A stretch of 64,000 nt of DNA from Polynucleobacter sp. AP-Ainpum-60-G11. GTDB taxonomy: Bacteria > Pseudomonadota > Gammaproteobacteria > Burkholderiales > Burkholderiaceae. The translations under genes and the position numbers were made by a program. Position 1 is the first letter of the stretch. Every line of letters starts with the position of its first letter. The stretch lies in contig NZ_CP061318.1 in assembly GCF_018688375.1 (NCBI RefSeq), forward strand, positions 1,488,001-1,552,000. Direction: 5' to 3'. Below the pieces are notes generated by a model. The model saw only the letters and a list, made by a program, of their open reading frames with translations, was not told the origin of the DNA and searched no databases. Below, piece after piece: positions 8,746 through 17,945 of the stretch.

Positions 8746-10047
8746 TTAAGAATGTAAATTTAAGCGAACGCGTACTTCACCCACATGGCCTTTTAAGTCA
8801 TATAACTCTTTGGCATCGAGCATGGAAACCTTAATATTGCCCACCCTTCGCTCAATATCATCCAGATCCTTAAAGTTCTTATCTTTCAATGCTGGATTAG
8901 ATGCATTGCGCTCAATCACCTTGAGCTCCTCATACACTTGAGATAACTTCAATCGCAAGAGCAAATTTTTAGCCGCAGGAATATAAGTAAATAATGGAAT
9001 CAAAATCACTAGAAGCGGAATCACAATTTTTGCGAAACGGCCAATCCAGACCGCAGTCCAGAAAGGAAGGTGGCGGTGCAAGAAAGAAGGCCCATCTTTC
9101 AAGTAGATTTCAGCGTCAACGTGCACAGGAAAATCTAGACCAGCGCCAGATGGAAACTCTCCTGGCTTTTGCAAATAGGAATAAGTTTTGAGAATGTCGT
9201 AGGTTTCACCAAGCAATAAGGTCACTAAAGCAGGGCTGATATCGTCCTTACCCACCAAGGTCGCCGTTGCCGCTAAGACCTGAATGTCTTGGCGAGGTAA
9301 GTCATACGCAATACTGACTACTCCCCGCGGCACGGTTACCTTAGAAAGAAATGGGAATAAATGAACATAGGCTTCAGCCTGCTCAAAATTCATCAGGCGA
9401 ATACCCGGGGTTTCATAAAAACTTTTAACCAAAGGGGCTTCAGGAGCGCTGACTAAAAATACAACATCTAACTCACCTTTTTTGAACTTCTCTAATGCAT
9501 CAAGCGGCTTTAGTTTCTCAGCACGAATATCATTCATACTTAAGCCACTTGCTTCAAGCAATTGGGATGCTAAGGTCAAGGTGCCACTGCCCTCATTACC
9601 AATAGAAACGCGCTTACCTTTTAATTGACTCAATAATCCCAATCGACCAGATTCATTTGGGAAACTAGAGTCGCGATACCAAACCCATACCGGCTCATAA
9701 AACACACCAGCAATTGAAACAAAATTAGGATACTTGGATAGGTCAGCAACACCACCCTGGACCATTGCAAAATCGACACCAGAATCAGGGTTGTTTAATA
9801 AAGCCAAGTTATCGCTAGTACCGCCAGTGGTGCGCAACTTCAGCGATACCCCCTCCTGTGCTAATTCAGCCTGAAGCTTTTCACCGAACCGCTGATACAA
9901 GCCATTTGGGAAACCCGTTGCTAACTCGATCGATCGAGGTGGTGGAGGCACCAAAACCCATAAGGTAGCAAAAAGTATGGCGACCAGAATTAAAAAGCCT
10001 ATGCCAAATGCAATGGGGTTATAGATATTTTTGCGTATGAAGTTCAT
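8746..10047 (-). CDS. TAXI-family solute-binding protein, membrane anchored
   Basis: A 433-residue protein of the TAXI (TRAP-associated extracytoplasmic immunogenic) family. The binding domain runs from about residue 37 (IELATGFPNGLYQRFGEKL) to about 330. The N-terminal hydrophobic stretch (about 13-33) looks like an uncleaved anchor. A second hydrophobic helix (about 335-360) is followed by a charged, probably cytoplasmic helical tail. No TRAP membrane subunits are adjacent, so it may be a sensor or partner of a distant permease. It is divergent from the SDR gene at 10165. Confidence 0.8.
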   Translation of the reverse strand: MNFIRKNIYNPIAFGIGFLILVAILFATLWVLVPPPPRSIELATGFPNGLYQRFGEKLQAELAQEGVSLKLRTTGGTSDNLALLNNPDSGVDFAMVQGGVADLSKYPNFVSIAGVFYEPVWVWYRDSSFPNESGRLGLLSQLKGKRVSIGNEGSGTLTLASQLLEASGLSMNDIRAEKLKPLDALEKFKKGELDVVFLVSAPEAPLVKSFYETPGIRLMNFEQAEAYVHLFPFLSKVTVPRGVVSIAYDLPRQDIQVLAATATLVGKDDISPALVTLLLGETYDILKTYSYLQKPGEFPSGAGLDFPVHVDAEIYLKDGPSFLHRHLPFWTAVWIGRFAKIVIPLLVILIPLFTYIPAAKNLLLRLKLSQVYEELKVIERNASNPALKDKNFKDLDDIERRVGNIKVSMLDAKELYDLKGHVGEVRVRLNLHS

Positions 10048-10164
10048 CAGAATTCTTCTCGTTTTTTGTCATTATGCCCCGAGCCAAAGGATCAAGAGCG
10101 GAATGAATTCAATTGAATTATTTCGGGATAAGATGGGGGTTTTCAAGAAACCATCGGGACAAGA

Positions 10165-10926
10165 ATGAACTCAGCCGTCAAGAAAGTAGCCCTCATTACG
10201 GGAGCTGGAACGGGTATCGGCAAGGCGGCTGCAAAAGCACTCCTAGCAGGCGGCTTTCAAGTTGTCTTAACCGGTAGAAATCTTGAGAAACTCAATCTAG
10301 CCATCCAGGCTATTGACGGGAATCAGCAAAACAGCTTGGCGCTTGCTTGCGATGTAGGTAAGCCAGAAGATGTAAAACAACTATTTTCAGCAATCCAAAA
10401 GCAGTTTGGCCGTATTGATGTGCTCTTTAATAATGCCGGTGTAGGTGCTCCAGCAATACCCATGGAAGAGTTGAGCTACGAGCAATGGATGAATGTCGTC
10501 AATGCCAATCTTTGCGGAGCCTTTCTGTGCTCACAAGAGGCTATTCGCATGATGAAAGCACAATCACCCCAAGGGGGCCGAATTATCAATAACGGATCCA
10601 TCTCTGCACATGCACCCCGCCCGATGTCTGCGCCTTACACAGCAACCAAGCATGCAATTACGGGATTAACCAAATCTATTGCATTAGATGGTCGCCCATT
10701 TAATATTACTTGCGGTCAAATTGATATTGGTAATGCTGGCACTGAAATGACTATCCCCATGGCCGCCGGCATATTGCAGCCCGATGGCTCGAAAAAAGTG
10801 GAACCACTCATGGATGTAGATCACGTTGGGCAAGCTGTGCTGCATATGGCGCAACTGCCTCTCGAGAGCAATATTCTCTCAATGACCATCATGGCAAGCA
10901 ATATGCCATTTGTTGGTCGAGGCTAA
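10165..10926 (+). CDS. SDR-family oxidoreductase
   Basis: Classical short-chain dehydrogenase of 253 residues. It has the cofactor motif TGAGTGIG (about residues 13-20), the NNAG motif and the catalytic YTATK after a conserved Ser. Following TG-x-x-x-[11 protein letters not shown] suggests an Arg that would favour NADP(H). The substrate is unknown. It is the only plus-strand gene between 1 and 24 kb. Its TAA abuts the stop of ccmI on the other strand with no intervening base. Confidence 0.85.
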   Translation: MNSAVKKVALITGAGTGIGKAAAKALLAGGFQVVLTGRNLEKLNLAIQAIDGNQQNSLALACDVGKPEDVKQLFSAIQKQFGRIDVLFNNAGVGAPAIPMEELSYEQWMNVVNANLCGAFLCSQEAIRMMKAQSPQGGRIINNGSISAHAPRPMSAPYTATKHAITGLTKSIALDGRPFNITCGQIDIGNAGTEMTIPMAAGILQPDGSKKVEPLMDVDHVGQAVLHMAQLPLESNILSMTIMASNMPFVGRG

Positions 10927-12117
10927 TTAAGGCCTAACTTGATTAATCATCAGGCGGGCATTCGTTGTGCCCACTTTGATATTTTGAGGTGCAGATAACA
11001 AATCGCCTGACTCCGGCATTGCCATACCTGTTTTAGAAATACGCACCTCAACCGACACTTCTGGCAATTGTGAGATCAAGGCATTGGGACTCATTGCAAG
11101 GGCGTCGTTCAGAACAAAATTTATTGGGAATGCAGTCACTGCAGTTTTTAGGACTGCTACTGGCATACGCTCACCAGGTTTACGTGCAATCACCATTAAG
11201 ACATCGCCAGGCTGAATTTTGGATTTCAGCTCCGGTGCAATCTCTACTTGCCCACTTACACCTTGATTGCTGATTACTGGAGCCTTAGCTGGGGCCAAGC
11301 CTCCCTTGCTTCGCGCCTCAGCTATGGAGGCTGCAATGGCGCGGGCCTCATCTGTATCAGCAGGTAATTGCTTTGCCAATTTTTCCCAAGACTGTACTGC
11401 AGCTTTGTAGTTTTGTGCATTAAAGGCAGCCGTTCCGGAAAGCCATAGCGCTAGCAAATTATTTGGATCTAGTGCCAATGCTTTATTAATCAATTGCTGA
11501 GGTTTTCCGGCAAAATTGCCATCTGCATTTGCCGCCAATACATCAGCATAGTCAGCCAATAATTGGGGATCAGCATCCACAAAGGATCCTGCGCGGGCAT
11601 AAGCCTTAGCAGCCTCAGCATTTCGACCCAAAATTCGGTAAGAGCGTGCCAGCATGGCCCAACCCTTCAAATTATCTGGCTCTTTTTCCATCTTGGCAGC
11701 AAACTCTGCAACCATCTTTTCGACAGACTCTTGCGTCATTGGCGCTTCAGCATTCTTTTCAGCTACGCGTGTGGCGTCGCCAAGATAGAAATAAAAACCT
11801 GCGGAGAGTAGCACCACAAAAAGGCAGATGCCGATAATGGTTTTCTTAGGTGAGCCCAACACTGCAAGGTCATCCGCCTCATCTGTATCCTGAAACAGTC
11901 TTTGACGCATTTCTGCATGGGTTTGTTCATAGCTATCGCCATCCACCCTGCCCGCTAAACGATCAGCCTCGAGCTTATCGAGCTCTTCTCGATAAATAGC
12001 TGCATTCATTTGACGACGTGAAGTTGCAGACTCCTTGGCGGGAAAAAATAACGGGCGCAACAAAAGCACCAATACCAAAATCAACAAAAGGAGAGCGGAA
12101 ATTAAAAAACTAGTCAT
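10927..12117 (-). CDS. ccmI: CcmI, apocytochrome c chaperone
   Basis: Last gene of the cytochrome c maturation operon. CcmI holds apocytochrome c for the CcmF-CcmH haem ligation complex. It has an N-terminal helix, a cytoplasmic loop with the conserved segment EELDKLEADRLAGR, a second helix near residue 100, then a TPR domain and a beta-rich C-terminal domain. The ATG at 12117 (MTSFLISALLL) is chosen because it overlaps the ccmH stop by eight bases. An upstream in-frame ATG would add 16 residues of ccmH-overlapping sequence. This gives 396 residues. Confidence 0.9.
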   Translation of the reverse strand: MTSFLISALLLLILVLVLLLRPLFFPAKESATSRRQMNAAIYREELDKLEADRLAGRVDGDSYEQTHAEMRQRLFQDTDEADDLAVLGSPKKTIIGICLFVVLLSAGFYFYLGDATRVAEKNAEAPMTQESVEKMVAEFAAKMEKEPDNLKGWAMLARSYRILGRNAEAAKAYARAGSFVDADPQLLADYADVLAANADGNFAGKPQQLINKALALDPNNLLALWLSGTAAFNAQNYKAAVQSWEKLAKQLPADTDEARAIAASIAEARSKGGLAPAKAPVISNQGVSGQVEIAPELKSKIQPGDVLMVIARKPGERMPVAVLKTAVTAFPINFVLNDALAMSPNALISQLPEVSVEVRISKTGMAMPESGDLLSAPQNIKVGTTNARLMINQVRP

Positions 12118-12613
12118 GTACATTTTCTGTTGGGCTGGATTTAACATCCCGAAGTAGCGCATCAATACGACGGTTGTCCTCTGCAGATAAGGCAGTGCTT
12201 GGTACGCTTTGATTTCTTCGGCGTAGGTAGACCATCAGACCGATAATGCCAGCAAGCAAAATAACAAAAGGGCCTATCCATAGAAGCCAAGTAATCGGCT
12301 TTACTGGAGGGCGATATAAAACAAAATCGCCATAACGCTCGACCATAAAGTTGCGAATTTGCTCATCCGTCTTGCCCTCATGAATGAGAATGCGAATTTC
12401 TCGACGCAGATCATTTGCCAAATCCGAACGTGATCCAGCTAGAGATTCATTCTGACAAACTAGGCAACGCATTTCTTCCGAGATCGCAATGAGGCGCTGC
12501 TCGGTAACAGGGTCATCCGCAAGTGGAACAGCATCTTTAGCCCAAACGTTATTGCCAGCACATGTCAGAGCAATAGCCGCAAGAGTAGAAAGAAAAAGCT
12601 TGTTCAAAATCAC
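12110..12613 (-). CDS. ccmH: CcmH, apocytochrome c thioreductase
   Basis: Periplasmic membrane-anchored protein that keeps the CXXCH cysteines of apocytochromes reduced. A signal peptide (about residues 1-25) precedes the redox motif RCLVCQ with C50 and C53, followed by one transmembrane helix (about 108-130). Its 167 residues match the short CcmH/CycL form, with the TPR part supplied separately as ccmI. It begins with GTG at 12613, overlapping the ccmG stop as GTGA. Confidence 0.95.
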   Translation of the reverse strand: MILNKLFLSTLAAIALTCAGNNVWAKDAVPLADDPVTEQRLIAISEEMRCLVCQNESLAGSRSDLANDLRREIRILIHEGKTDEQIRNFMVERYGDFVLYRPPVKPITWLLWIGPFVILLAGIIGLMVYLRRRNQSVPSTALSAEDNRRIDALLRDVKSSPTENVHD

Positions 12614-13134
12614 TTGAGCTCACCTAGCAAAGGGATAATTTTCTTGTTGAGCAATTCCATCGTGATTGGGCCAATATGTTTAAATCGAATTACGCCGGCT
12701 TTATCAATGACATAGGTCTCTGGTACGCCATACACACCGTAATCAATACCCACCCGTCCATTAGCGTCGAATGCAGATAAAACGTAAGGATTACCTTGGC
12801 GCGTCAGCATAGCCATCGCATCGTCACGCTTATCTTTGTAATCCAAGCCAATAATCGGTGCAACTTGTAACTTACCTAACTCAACTAGAACCGGGTGCTC
12901 TTCACGACACGCAACGCACCAAGAAGCCCATACATTCAAAATCCAAGGCTTACCTTTCATACTTTCCGGTGAAAAGGTTTTTTGAGGGTCAGCCAGTTGG
13001 GGCAACTCAAAAGCAGGGGCTTGTTTACCAATCAGAGGTGAAGGCACTTCATGTGGATCACGATTTAAGCCTACCGCCAAAAATCCAACCAAAATGACAA
13101 ACAAGAGCAGTGGAATTAAAAACTTGGCTTTCAT
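12610..13134 (-). CDS. ccmG: CcmG/DsbE thiol:disulfide oxidoreductase
   Basis: Membrane-tethered periplasmic thioredoxin that reduces apocytochrome c. It has an N-terminal anchor (about residues 5-22) and a thioredoxin fold with active site WCVAC (C73, C76) and the GVYGVPET cis-Pro segment. At 174 residues it is of normal length. The start ATG overlaps the ccmF stop by four bases. The reducing electrons would come from a DsbD/CcdA protein not found in this window. Confidence 0.93.
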   Translation of the reverse strand: MKAKFLIPLLLFVILVGFLAVGLNRDPHEVPSPLIGKQAPAFELPQLADPQKTFSPESMKGKPWILNVWASWCVACREEHPVLVELGKLQVAPIIGLDYKDKRDDAMAMLTRQGNPYVLSAFDANGRVGIDYGVYGVPETYVIDKAGVIRFKHIGPITMELLNKKIIPLLGELK

Positions 13135-15050
13135 GCTGCTGCCTTGCGTAATTTAATACGATAGCGTTTATCCGACATTGCCAAGATGCCACCCAAAGCC
13201 ATTAATAAACAACCGCCCCAAATCCAATCAACAAAGGGCTTGTAATAGACACGTATAGCCCACGCCTTATCTTCGAGCTCTTCGCCCAATGAGACATAGA
13301 TATCCCTAGTGAGGCCTGCATCAATAGCCGCCTCAGTCATTGGCATAGTTGAAGAAAAGTAGCTACGCTTTTCTGGGTACATCGTGGCTTCCAGCTTTCC
13401 GTTACGGCTTAGCAAGAGGGTGCCTTGCATTGCCTTATAGTTCGGCCCGGGCACTGCAGTGACGCTTTGAAGTTGAATTTGATAGCCGCCAACGCTGACA
13501 CTTTCTCCCGCCAGCATGCGCACATCTTTTTCTTCTTGGTAAGCACCCACCATAGTGACGCCAATGACGAAAACCGCTATACCAAGATGTGCCAATTGCA
13601 TACCAATAAATGAGCGCGTTGGTTTACCTGCTTTTGCTTGGCGAATAATCTGCAATATGCCTGAAGCAATCACCCAGAATGCCAATAAGAAACCGAGGCT
13701 GCTAAGCCAGGTAAATTCACCCATAGCAAATGGGATTAAACCTGCAGCAATCACTGCCATTAATGCTGCAACCCATAGACGCTTAATGACATCCACGAGA
13801 TTGGAGTTCTTCCAGCTAGTCCATGGCCCAATACCCATGAGTACCAGCAAAGGAATCATGATGGGTACAAATACGCTGTTGAAGTATGGGGGCCCTACTG
13901 AAATCTTGCCTAAATGCAAAGCATCAATCAGTAGAGGGTAAAGCGTACCCAGGAGCACGGATGCGGCAGACACCACCAAGAAAACATTGCCAAGCAAGAT
14001 AAAAGTTTCACGCGAAGTTAGGCTGAACTTGCCGCCAAGCGTACTTTTAGGAGCGCGCCAAGCATAGAGCGTCAAGGAAGAGCCCACCACCAGCACCAAG
14101 AAAATCAAAATAAAGATACCGCGCTTAGGGTCAGTCGCAAATGCATGAACTGAGGTGAGCACTCCAGAGCGCACCAAGAACGTTCCTAAGAGTGACAGTG
14201 AAAAAGCAGTAATCGCTAATAGGACTGTCCAACTCTTAAAGCCACCACGTTTCTCTGTCACCGCCAAAGAATGGAGCAAGGCAGTACCAACCAACCAAGG
14301 AATAAATGAAGCATTCTCCACGGGATCCCAGAACCACCAACCGCCCCAACCTAATTCGTAATAAGCCCACCAAGAGCCCAAGGCGATACCGAGAGTTAAA
14401 AATACCCAAGCTGCTGTTGTCCAAGGACGCGACCAACGTGCCCAAGCAGCATCGAGTCGTCCAGACAATAAAGAGGCAATCGCAAATGCAAATGCAACCG
14501 AGAACCCAACATAACCCATGTACAACATAGGCGGATGAAATACTAATCCCGGATCTTGCAAGAGTGGATTTAAGGAACGTCCATCTTGCGCAGCAGGTAA
14601 TAGCCGTTCAAATGGATTTGAAGTTAACAGGACAAATAAGAGCAAGCCGGTGATGACCAAGCCCAAGACGCCAATCACTCGAGCAACCATAAACTCATCA
14701 AGCGACTTAGAGAGCTGGGCGACTAAAAATGTCCAAGTAGATAACAAGAAGATCCATAGCAATAGGGAGCCTTCATGACCGCCCCATACAGCGCCCAAAC
14801 GGTAAATAACGGGCATCTGTGAGTTGGAATGTTCTGCTACATAGAGAACAGAAAAATCATTTGTATAAAAACTCCAGGCCAAAATCACAAATGCCATAGC
14901 AAGCAATAGGAAAACTGTTTGCGCAGCTGGCCTAGCCAACAAAATCCATTCGCGACGACCTTGATGTGCGCCAACCAATGGCAGGATGCCTTGAATGACC
15001 GCAATGCATAAGGCTAGAATTAATGCGTAATGCCCAAACTCAGGAATCAT
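13131..15050 (-). CDS. ccmF: CcmF, haem lyase subunit
   Basis: Large inner-membrane protein that attaches haem to apocytochrome c together with CcmH and CcmI. The tryptophan-rich haem-handling motif WGGWWFWDPVEN and many membrane spans (about 15) are evident. At 639 residues the family length is complete. The start ATG at 15050 shares one base with the ccmE TAA (TAATG). No frame disruption is seen. Confidence 0.96.
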   Translation of the reverse strand: MIPEFGHYALILALCIAVIQGILPLVGAHQGRREWILLARPAAQTVFLLLAMAFVILAWSFYTNDFSVLYVAEHSNSQMPVIYRLGAVWGGHEGSLLLWIFLLSTWTFLVAQLSKSLDEFMVARVIGVLGLVITGLLLFVLLTSNPFERLLPAAQDGRSLNPLLQDPGLVFHPPMLYMGYVGFSVAFAFAIASLLSGRLDAAWARWSRPWTTAAWVFLTLGIALGSWWAYYELGWGGWWFWDPVENASFIPWLVGTALLHSLAVTEKRGGFKSWTVLLAITAFSLSLLGTFLVRSGVLTSVHAFATDPKRGIFILIFLVLVVGSSLTLYAWRAPKSTLGGKFSLTSRETFILLGNVFLVVSAASVLLGTLYPLLIDALHLGKISVGPPYFNSVFVPIMIPLLVLMGIGPWTSWKNSNLVDVIKRLWVAALMAVIAAGLIPFAMGEFTWLSSLGFLLAFWVIASGILQIIRQAKAGKPTRSFIGMQLAHLGIAVFVIGVTMVGAYQEEKDVRMLAGESVSVGGYQIQLQSVTAVPGPNYKAMQGTLLLSRNGKLEATMYPEKRSYFSSTMPMTEAAIDAGLTRDIYVSLGEELEDKAWAIRVYYKPFVDWIWGGCLLMALGGILAMSDKRYRIKLRKAAA

Positions 15051-15481
15051 TATTTATTTCCATTTTTTTGAGCTTGCTCCAAGGCATGCTTAGCTTCTGG
15101 AGGCATGTAGTTCTCATCATGCTTAGCCAATACTTCGCTAGCAATAAATTGTCCATCTGGATTAAGGCGACCTTGAATAACTGCGCCCTTACCCTCTTTA
15201 AATAAATCCGGAAGAATGCCGGTATACGCAACTGGAATGTCTTTCACCATGTCGGTAATCACAAAGTGCACTGTTAAACCATCTCGTTTAACTGAGCCAT
15301 CTTTGACCATGCCACCAATTCGGAAAACTTGACCGGCCGGAGACTTTCCAGCAGCCACTTCACTAGGCGTTACATATAAGGCGATGTTGCTATTGAGCGC
15401 ATTCAAAATCAACACAGCCGCAATGCCAATAGCAATGAGTGCGCCAACAATAATGGCAGCTCGTTTGTGTCTTGGTTTCAC
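15050..15481 (-). CDS. ccmE: CcmE, periplasmic haem chaperone
   Basis: Carries haem covalently from CcmC to CcmF. An N-terminal anchor (about residues 8-28) is followed by an OB-fold domain. The haem-binding His is H121 in LAKHDENY, with the conserved Tyr four residues later. Its 143 residues are typical. It starts with GTG at 15481, overlapping the ccmD stop as GTGA, so translation is likely coupled. Confidence 0.95.
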   Translation of the reverse strand: MKPRHKRAAIIVGALIAIGIAAVLILNALNSNIALYVTPSEVAAGKSPAGQVFRIGGMVKDGSVKRDGLTVHFVITDMVKDIPVAYTGILPDLFKEGKGAVIQGRLNPDGQFIASEVLAKHDENYMPPEAKHALEQAQKNGNK

Positions 15482-15666
15482 TTGCTACCCTTTTGATCAA
15501 ACTGCTGCGCCATCACTTCACGTTGGAGCCTTTGAACGATTTTCTTGTGGCGAGCACGAACAGCCAAAGGCTCTAATAGAAGCACTAAAGCGCAAACACC
15601 AAAGCTGCACCATACGTATAGCGCATAACCACCCATTGCAAAGAATTCAGCTGGACTATTCCACAT
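15478..15666 (-). CDS. ccmD: CcmD, small haem exporter subunit
   Basis: Small protein (62 residues from the ATG at 15666) that releases holo-CcmE from the CcmABC complex. It shows the [19 protein letters not shown] start, one transmembrane helix and a basic cytoplasmic tail, all usual for CcmD. A TTG codon immediately upstream could extend it by one residue, but the ATG overlaps the ccmC TGA by one base (TGATG), which fits coupling. Confidence 0.9.
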   Translation of the reverse strand: MWNSPAEFFAMGGYALYVWCSFGVCALVLLLEPLAVRARHKKIVQRLQREVMAQQFDQKGSK

Positions 15667-16436
15667 CAAGGCTTTACCTCGTTTAATTGCTTAACCCAGT
15701 CAGTATGGGCCTCACGCTCCAAAATGATGGCGCGGACACGCATTAACCCCACTGCAATTGAGTACATCCAGAAGCATAAAGCCATTAAGAGCATTCCCCA
15801 CAGCATGGTTTGAGCCATGGCTGGGGCCTTGGTTAAGGAAACTGAGGCACCTTGATGCAAGGTATTCCACCATTTCACTGAAAAATAAATGATGGGAACG
15901 TTCACCACACCCACTAAGGCCAAAATGGCACCTGCCTTATCGGCACGGCGCGCATTATCAATAGAGGCTTGCAGCGCCATAAATCCAAGGTACAAAAAGA
16001 GCAGAATTAACTCTGAAGTTAGACGTGCATCCCAAACCCACCAGGCGCCCCACATCGGCTTACCCCAAAAGGCACCAGTCCATAGAGAAAGAAACGCCAT
16101 CCAGGCACCAATGGGAGCCAAGGCCTGCGCCATCATGGCAGATAGTCGCGTATTAAATACCAACCCCAATCCTGCCCAAGCAGCCATCACTAGATAGATG
16201 AACATCGACATCCAGGAAGCGGGCACATGAACAAAAATAATGCGATAACCCTGACCCTGTACAGCATCTACTGGAGCCACAAAGAAGCTAACCCACAGGC
16301 CAGCAACCCCAAAAATAATCGTGAGCGCCCAGAACCAAGGGATCATTTTTCCAGCGAGCGGATAAAACGTACTCGGGCTCGAGAACTTCAACCAATTCAT
16401 GATGCGACTAGAGGATAAATTATTTACATTACTCAT
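15666..16436 (-). CDS. ccmC: CcmC, haem transfer protein to CcmE
   Basis: Six-span inner-membrane protein that loads haem onto CcmE. It contains the haem-handling tryptophan motif GAWWVWDARLTSE, with flanking periplasmic histidines in FVHVPASW and TLHQGAS. Its 256 residues agree with the family. The start ATG overlaps the ccmB stop as ATGA. It sits between ccmB and ccmD in the canonical order. Confidence 0.96.
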   Translation of the reverse strand: MSNVNNLSSSRIMNWLKFSSPSTFYPLAGKMIPWFWALTIIFGVAGLWVSFFVAPVDAVQGQGYRIIFVHVPASWMSMFIYLVMAAWAGLGLVFNTRLSAMMAQALAPIGAWMAFLSLWTGAFWGKPMWGAWWVWDARLTSELILLFLYLGFMALQASIDNARRADKAGAILALVGVVNVPIIYFSVKWWNTLHQGASVSLTKAPAMAQTMLWGMLLMALCFWMYSIAVGLMRVRAIILEREAHTDWVKQLNEVKP

Positions 16437-17098
16437 TCGATTGCAATCTTTACTGCATTAGCACTCACCCAAGGCACAAATGCTAATGCCAAAATCAATA
16501 ACGCGCCCAATAGCGAAAAATGCCCCGTGATATCTAGCCCCACGCTACTGGCGTACACGGCACCTGCGCCAAAAATCAATACAGGAATATAGAGAGGCAA
16601 AATCAAAAGACTCATCAAGACGCTGCCGCCTCTCACTCCTAGAGTTAAGGCCGCCCCTATCGACCCCAACAAGGACAAAACTGGTGTCCCCAGCAATAAA
16701 GTCACCATCAACACTTTCAAAGACTGAGCATCCAGGTCAAACTGAATACCAATCACCGGCGCCAGCAAAACTAAAGGTAGTCCACATACCAACCAGTGAG
16801 CAATAATTTTGCCAAACACTAAGGACGTAAATGCATTTGGAGATAAGACCAATTGCTCTAAGGTACCGTCTGCATAATCAGCTGCAAACATTCGCTGCAA
16901 ACCAAGCAAGGTAGAAAGTAAAGCGGCGACCCAAATCACGCCTGGGGCAATTTTTCTGAGTAAAGCGGTATCAGCGCCAATGCCTAGCGGAAATAAGCTA
17001 GTCACGATGACAAAGAAAAATAATGCTGTCAGCACCTCACTCTTGCGACGCATTACTAATAGTAGATCGCGCTGGACGATAGCAATAAAGGCGTTCAT
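16433..17098 (-). CDS. ccmB: CcmB, membrane subunit of the haem ABC exporter
   Basis: Integral membrane partner of the CcmA ATPase. The 221-residue sequence has about six hydrophobic segments and the conserved N-terminal FIAIVQRDLLL and ADYADGTLEQL regions. CcmAB drive release of haem-loaded CcmE. The start ATG overlaps the ccmA stop by four bases. Confidence 0.95.
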   Translation of the reverse strand: MNAFIAIVQRDLLLVMRRKSEVLTALFFFVIVTSLFPLGIGADTALLRKIAPGVIWVAALLSTLLGLQRMFAADYADGTLEQLVLSPNAFTSLVFGKIIAHWLVCGLPLVLLAPVIGIQFDLDAQSLKVLMVTLLLGTPVLSLLGSIGAALTLGVRGGSVLMSLLILPLYIPVLIFGAGAVYASSVGLDITGHFSLLGALLILALAFVPWVSANAVKIAIE

Positions 17099-17742
17099 AG
17101 GTCCAGCACTCGCAGACCAGGAATAGCTAAGGGCTGATGACTAGTCAATACAACCAAGCCATTGCTCTCAAGATGTTCGGCTATTAATGCTTGTAACTCC
17201 TGAACTGCATGAGCATCTAAGGCATTAAAAGGTTCATCCAAAATCCAAACTTGTGCGCGTCGCGTCAACATGCGGGCCATCAATACGCGTTTTTTCTGAC
17301 CTGCTGATAAGCAACTCACAGACAGATCTTCGCGCCCCTTTAAACCAAATCGCCATAAGGAGGCAAAAGCATCTTGCTCAGAAAGAGTAATGCCATCGAT
17401 TGCGGCATACAGACGTAAATTTTCTAGGGCACTGAGATCCTCTTTCAAAGCATCGCGGTGCCCTAAAAATAAGAGCTTGCTGTGATATTCCGAAGCTTCT
17501 TTTTTAATGGCATTGCCATTCCAAAGAACCTCGCCAGTCTCCGGGGAAGCTAGACCAGTTAGCAAGCGCAACAGACTTGTTTTGCCAACGCCATTCTCCC
17601 CACGAATATGGAGGCACTGACCAGCAAATACCTGTAAATCAAGATTTGAAAAAAGTTCTCGCTCACCCCTCACACACGAGATCGCTCGAGCCTCAAGGGC
17701 TGCAGTTGAAGATGCTGGAAAGGTGGGGTTAATGGCTGTCAT
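17095..17742 (-). CDS. ccmA: CcmA, ATPase of the haem ABC exporter
   Basis: ABC ATPase of 215 residues and first gene of the ccm operon. It has Walker A (GENGVGKTS), the signature CLSAGQKKR, Walker B (VWILDEPF) and a switch His in LTSHQP. The Q after the signature and the compact length are typical of CcmA. All nine ccm genes follow on the same strand with overlaps or zero gaps, so one transcript is likely. Confidence 0.95.
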   Translation of the reverse strand: MTAINPTFPASSTAALEARAISCVRGERELFSNLDLQVFAGQCLHIRGENGVGKTSLLRLLTGLASPETGEVLWNGNAIKKEASEYHSKLLFLGHRDALKEDLSALENLRLYAAIDGITLSEQDAFASLWRFGLKGREDLSVSCLSAGQKKRVLMARMLTRRAQVWILDEPFNALDAHAVQELQALIAEHLESNGLVVLTSHQPLAIPGLRVLDL

Positions 17743-17860
17743 CGGAAGAAATGGCTTGAATCAAACCACCTCAGGCATTGTCCAAGACCCATTTGGGGCT
17801 GTCAAACTACCTAAAACAGTATCTAAAGAATAAATTTCTTTTAATTCAATCGCTTAGCCA

Positions 17861-17866
17861 ATTATA
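17861..17866 (-). promoter_or_regulatory. Candidate -10 box for the ccm operon
   Basis: TATAAT on the minus strand, about 119 bases upstream of the ccmA ATG, in an otherwise gene-free 203-base interval. No convincing -35 hexamer stands at the right distance. The box sits inside an imperfect inverted repeat (AATCGCTTA / TAAGCGGATT), so an activator or a structure could be involved. The assignment is tentative. Confidence 0.35.
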
Positions 17867-17945
17867 AGCGGATTGAGGGGGGAATACCTCTCTCACGCAC
17901 GCTGTAACTACATAGGCTTAATGCCATTTTCCGGGAAAACAAGGA

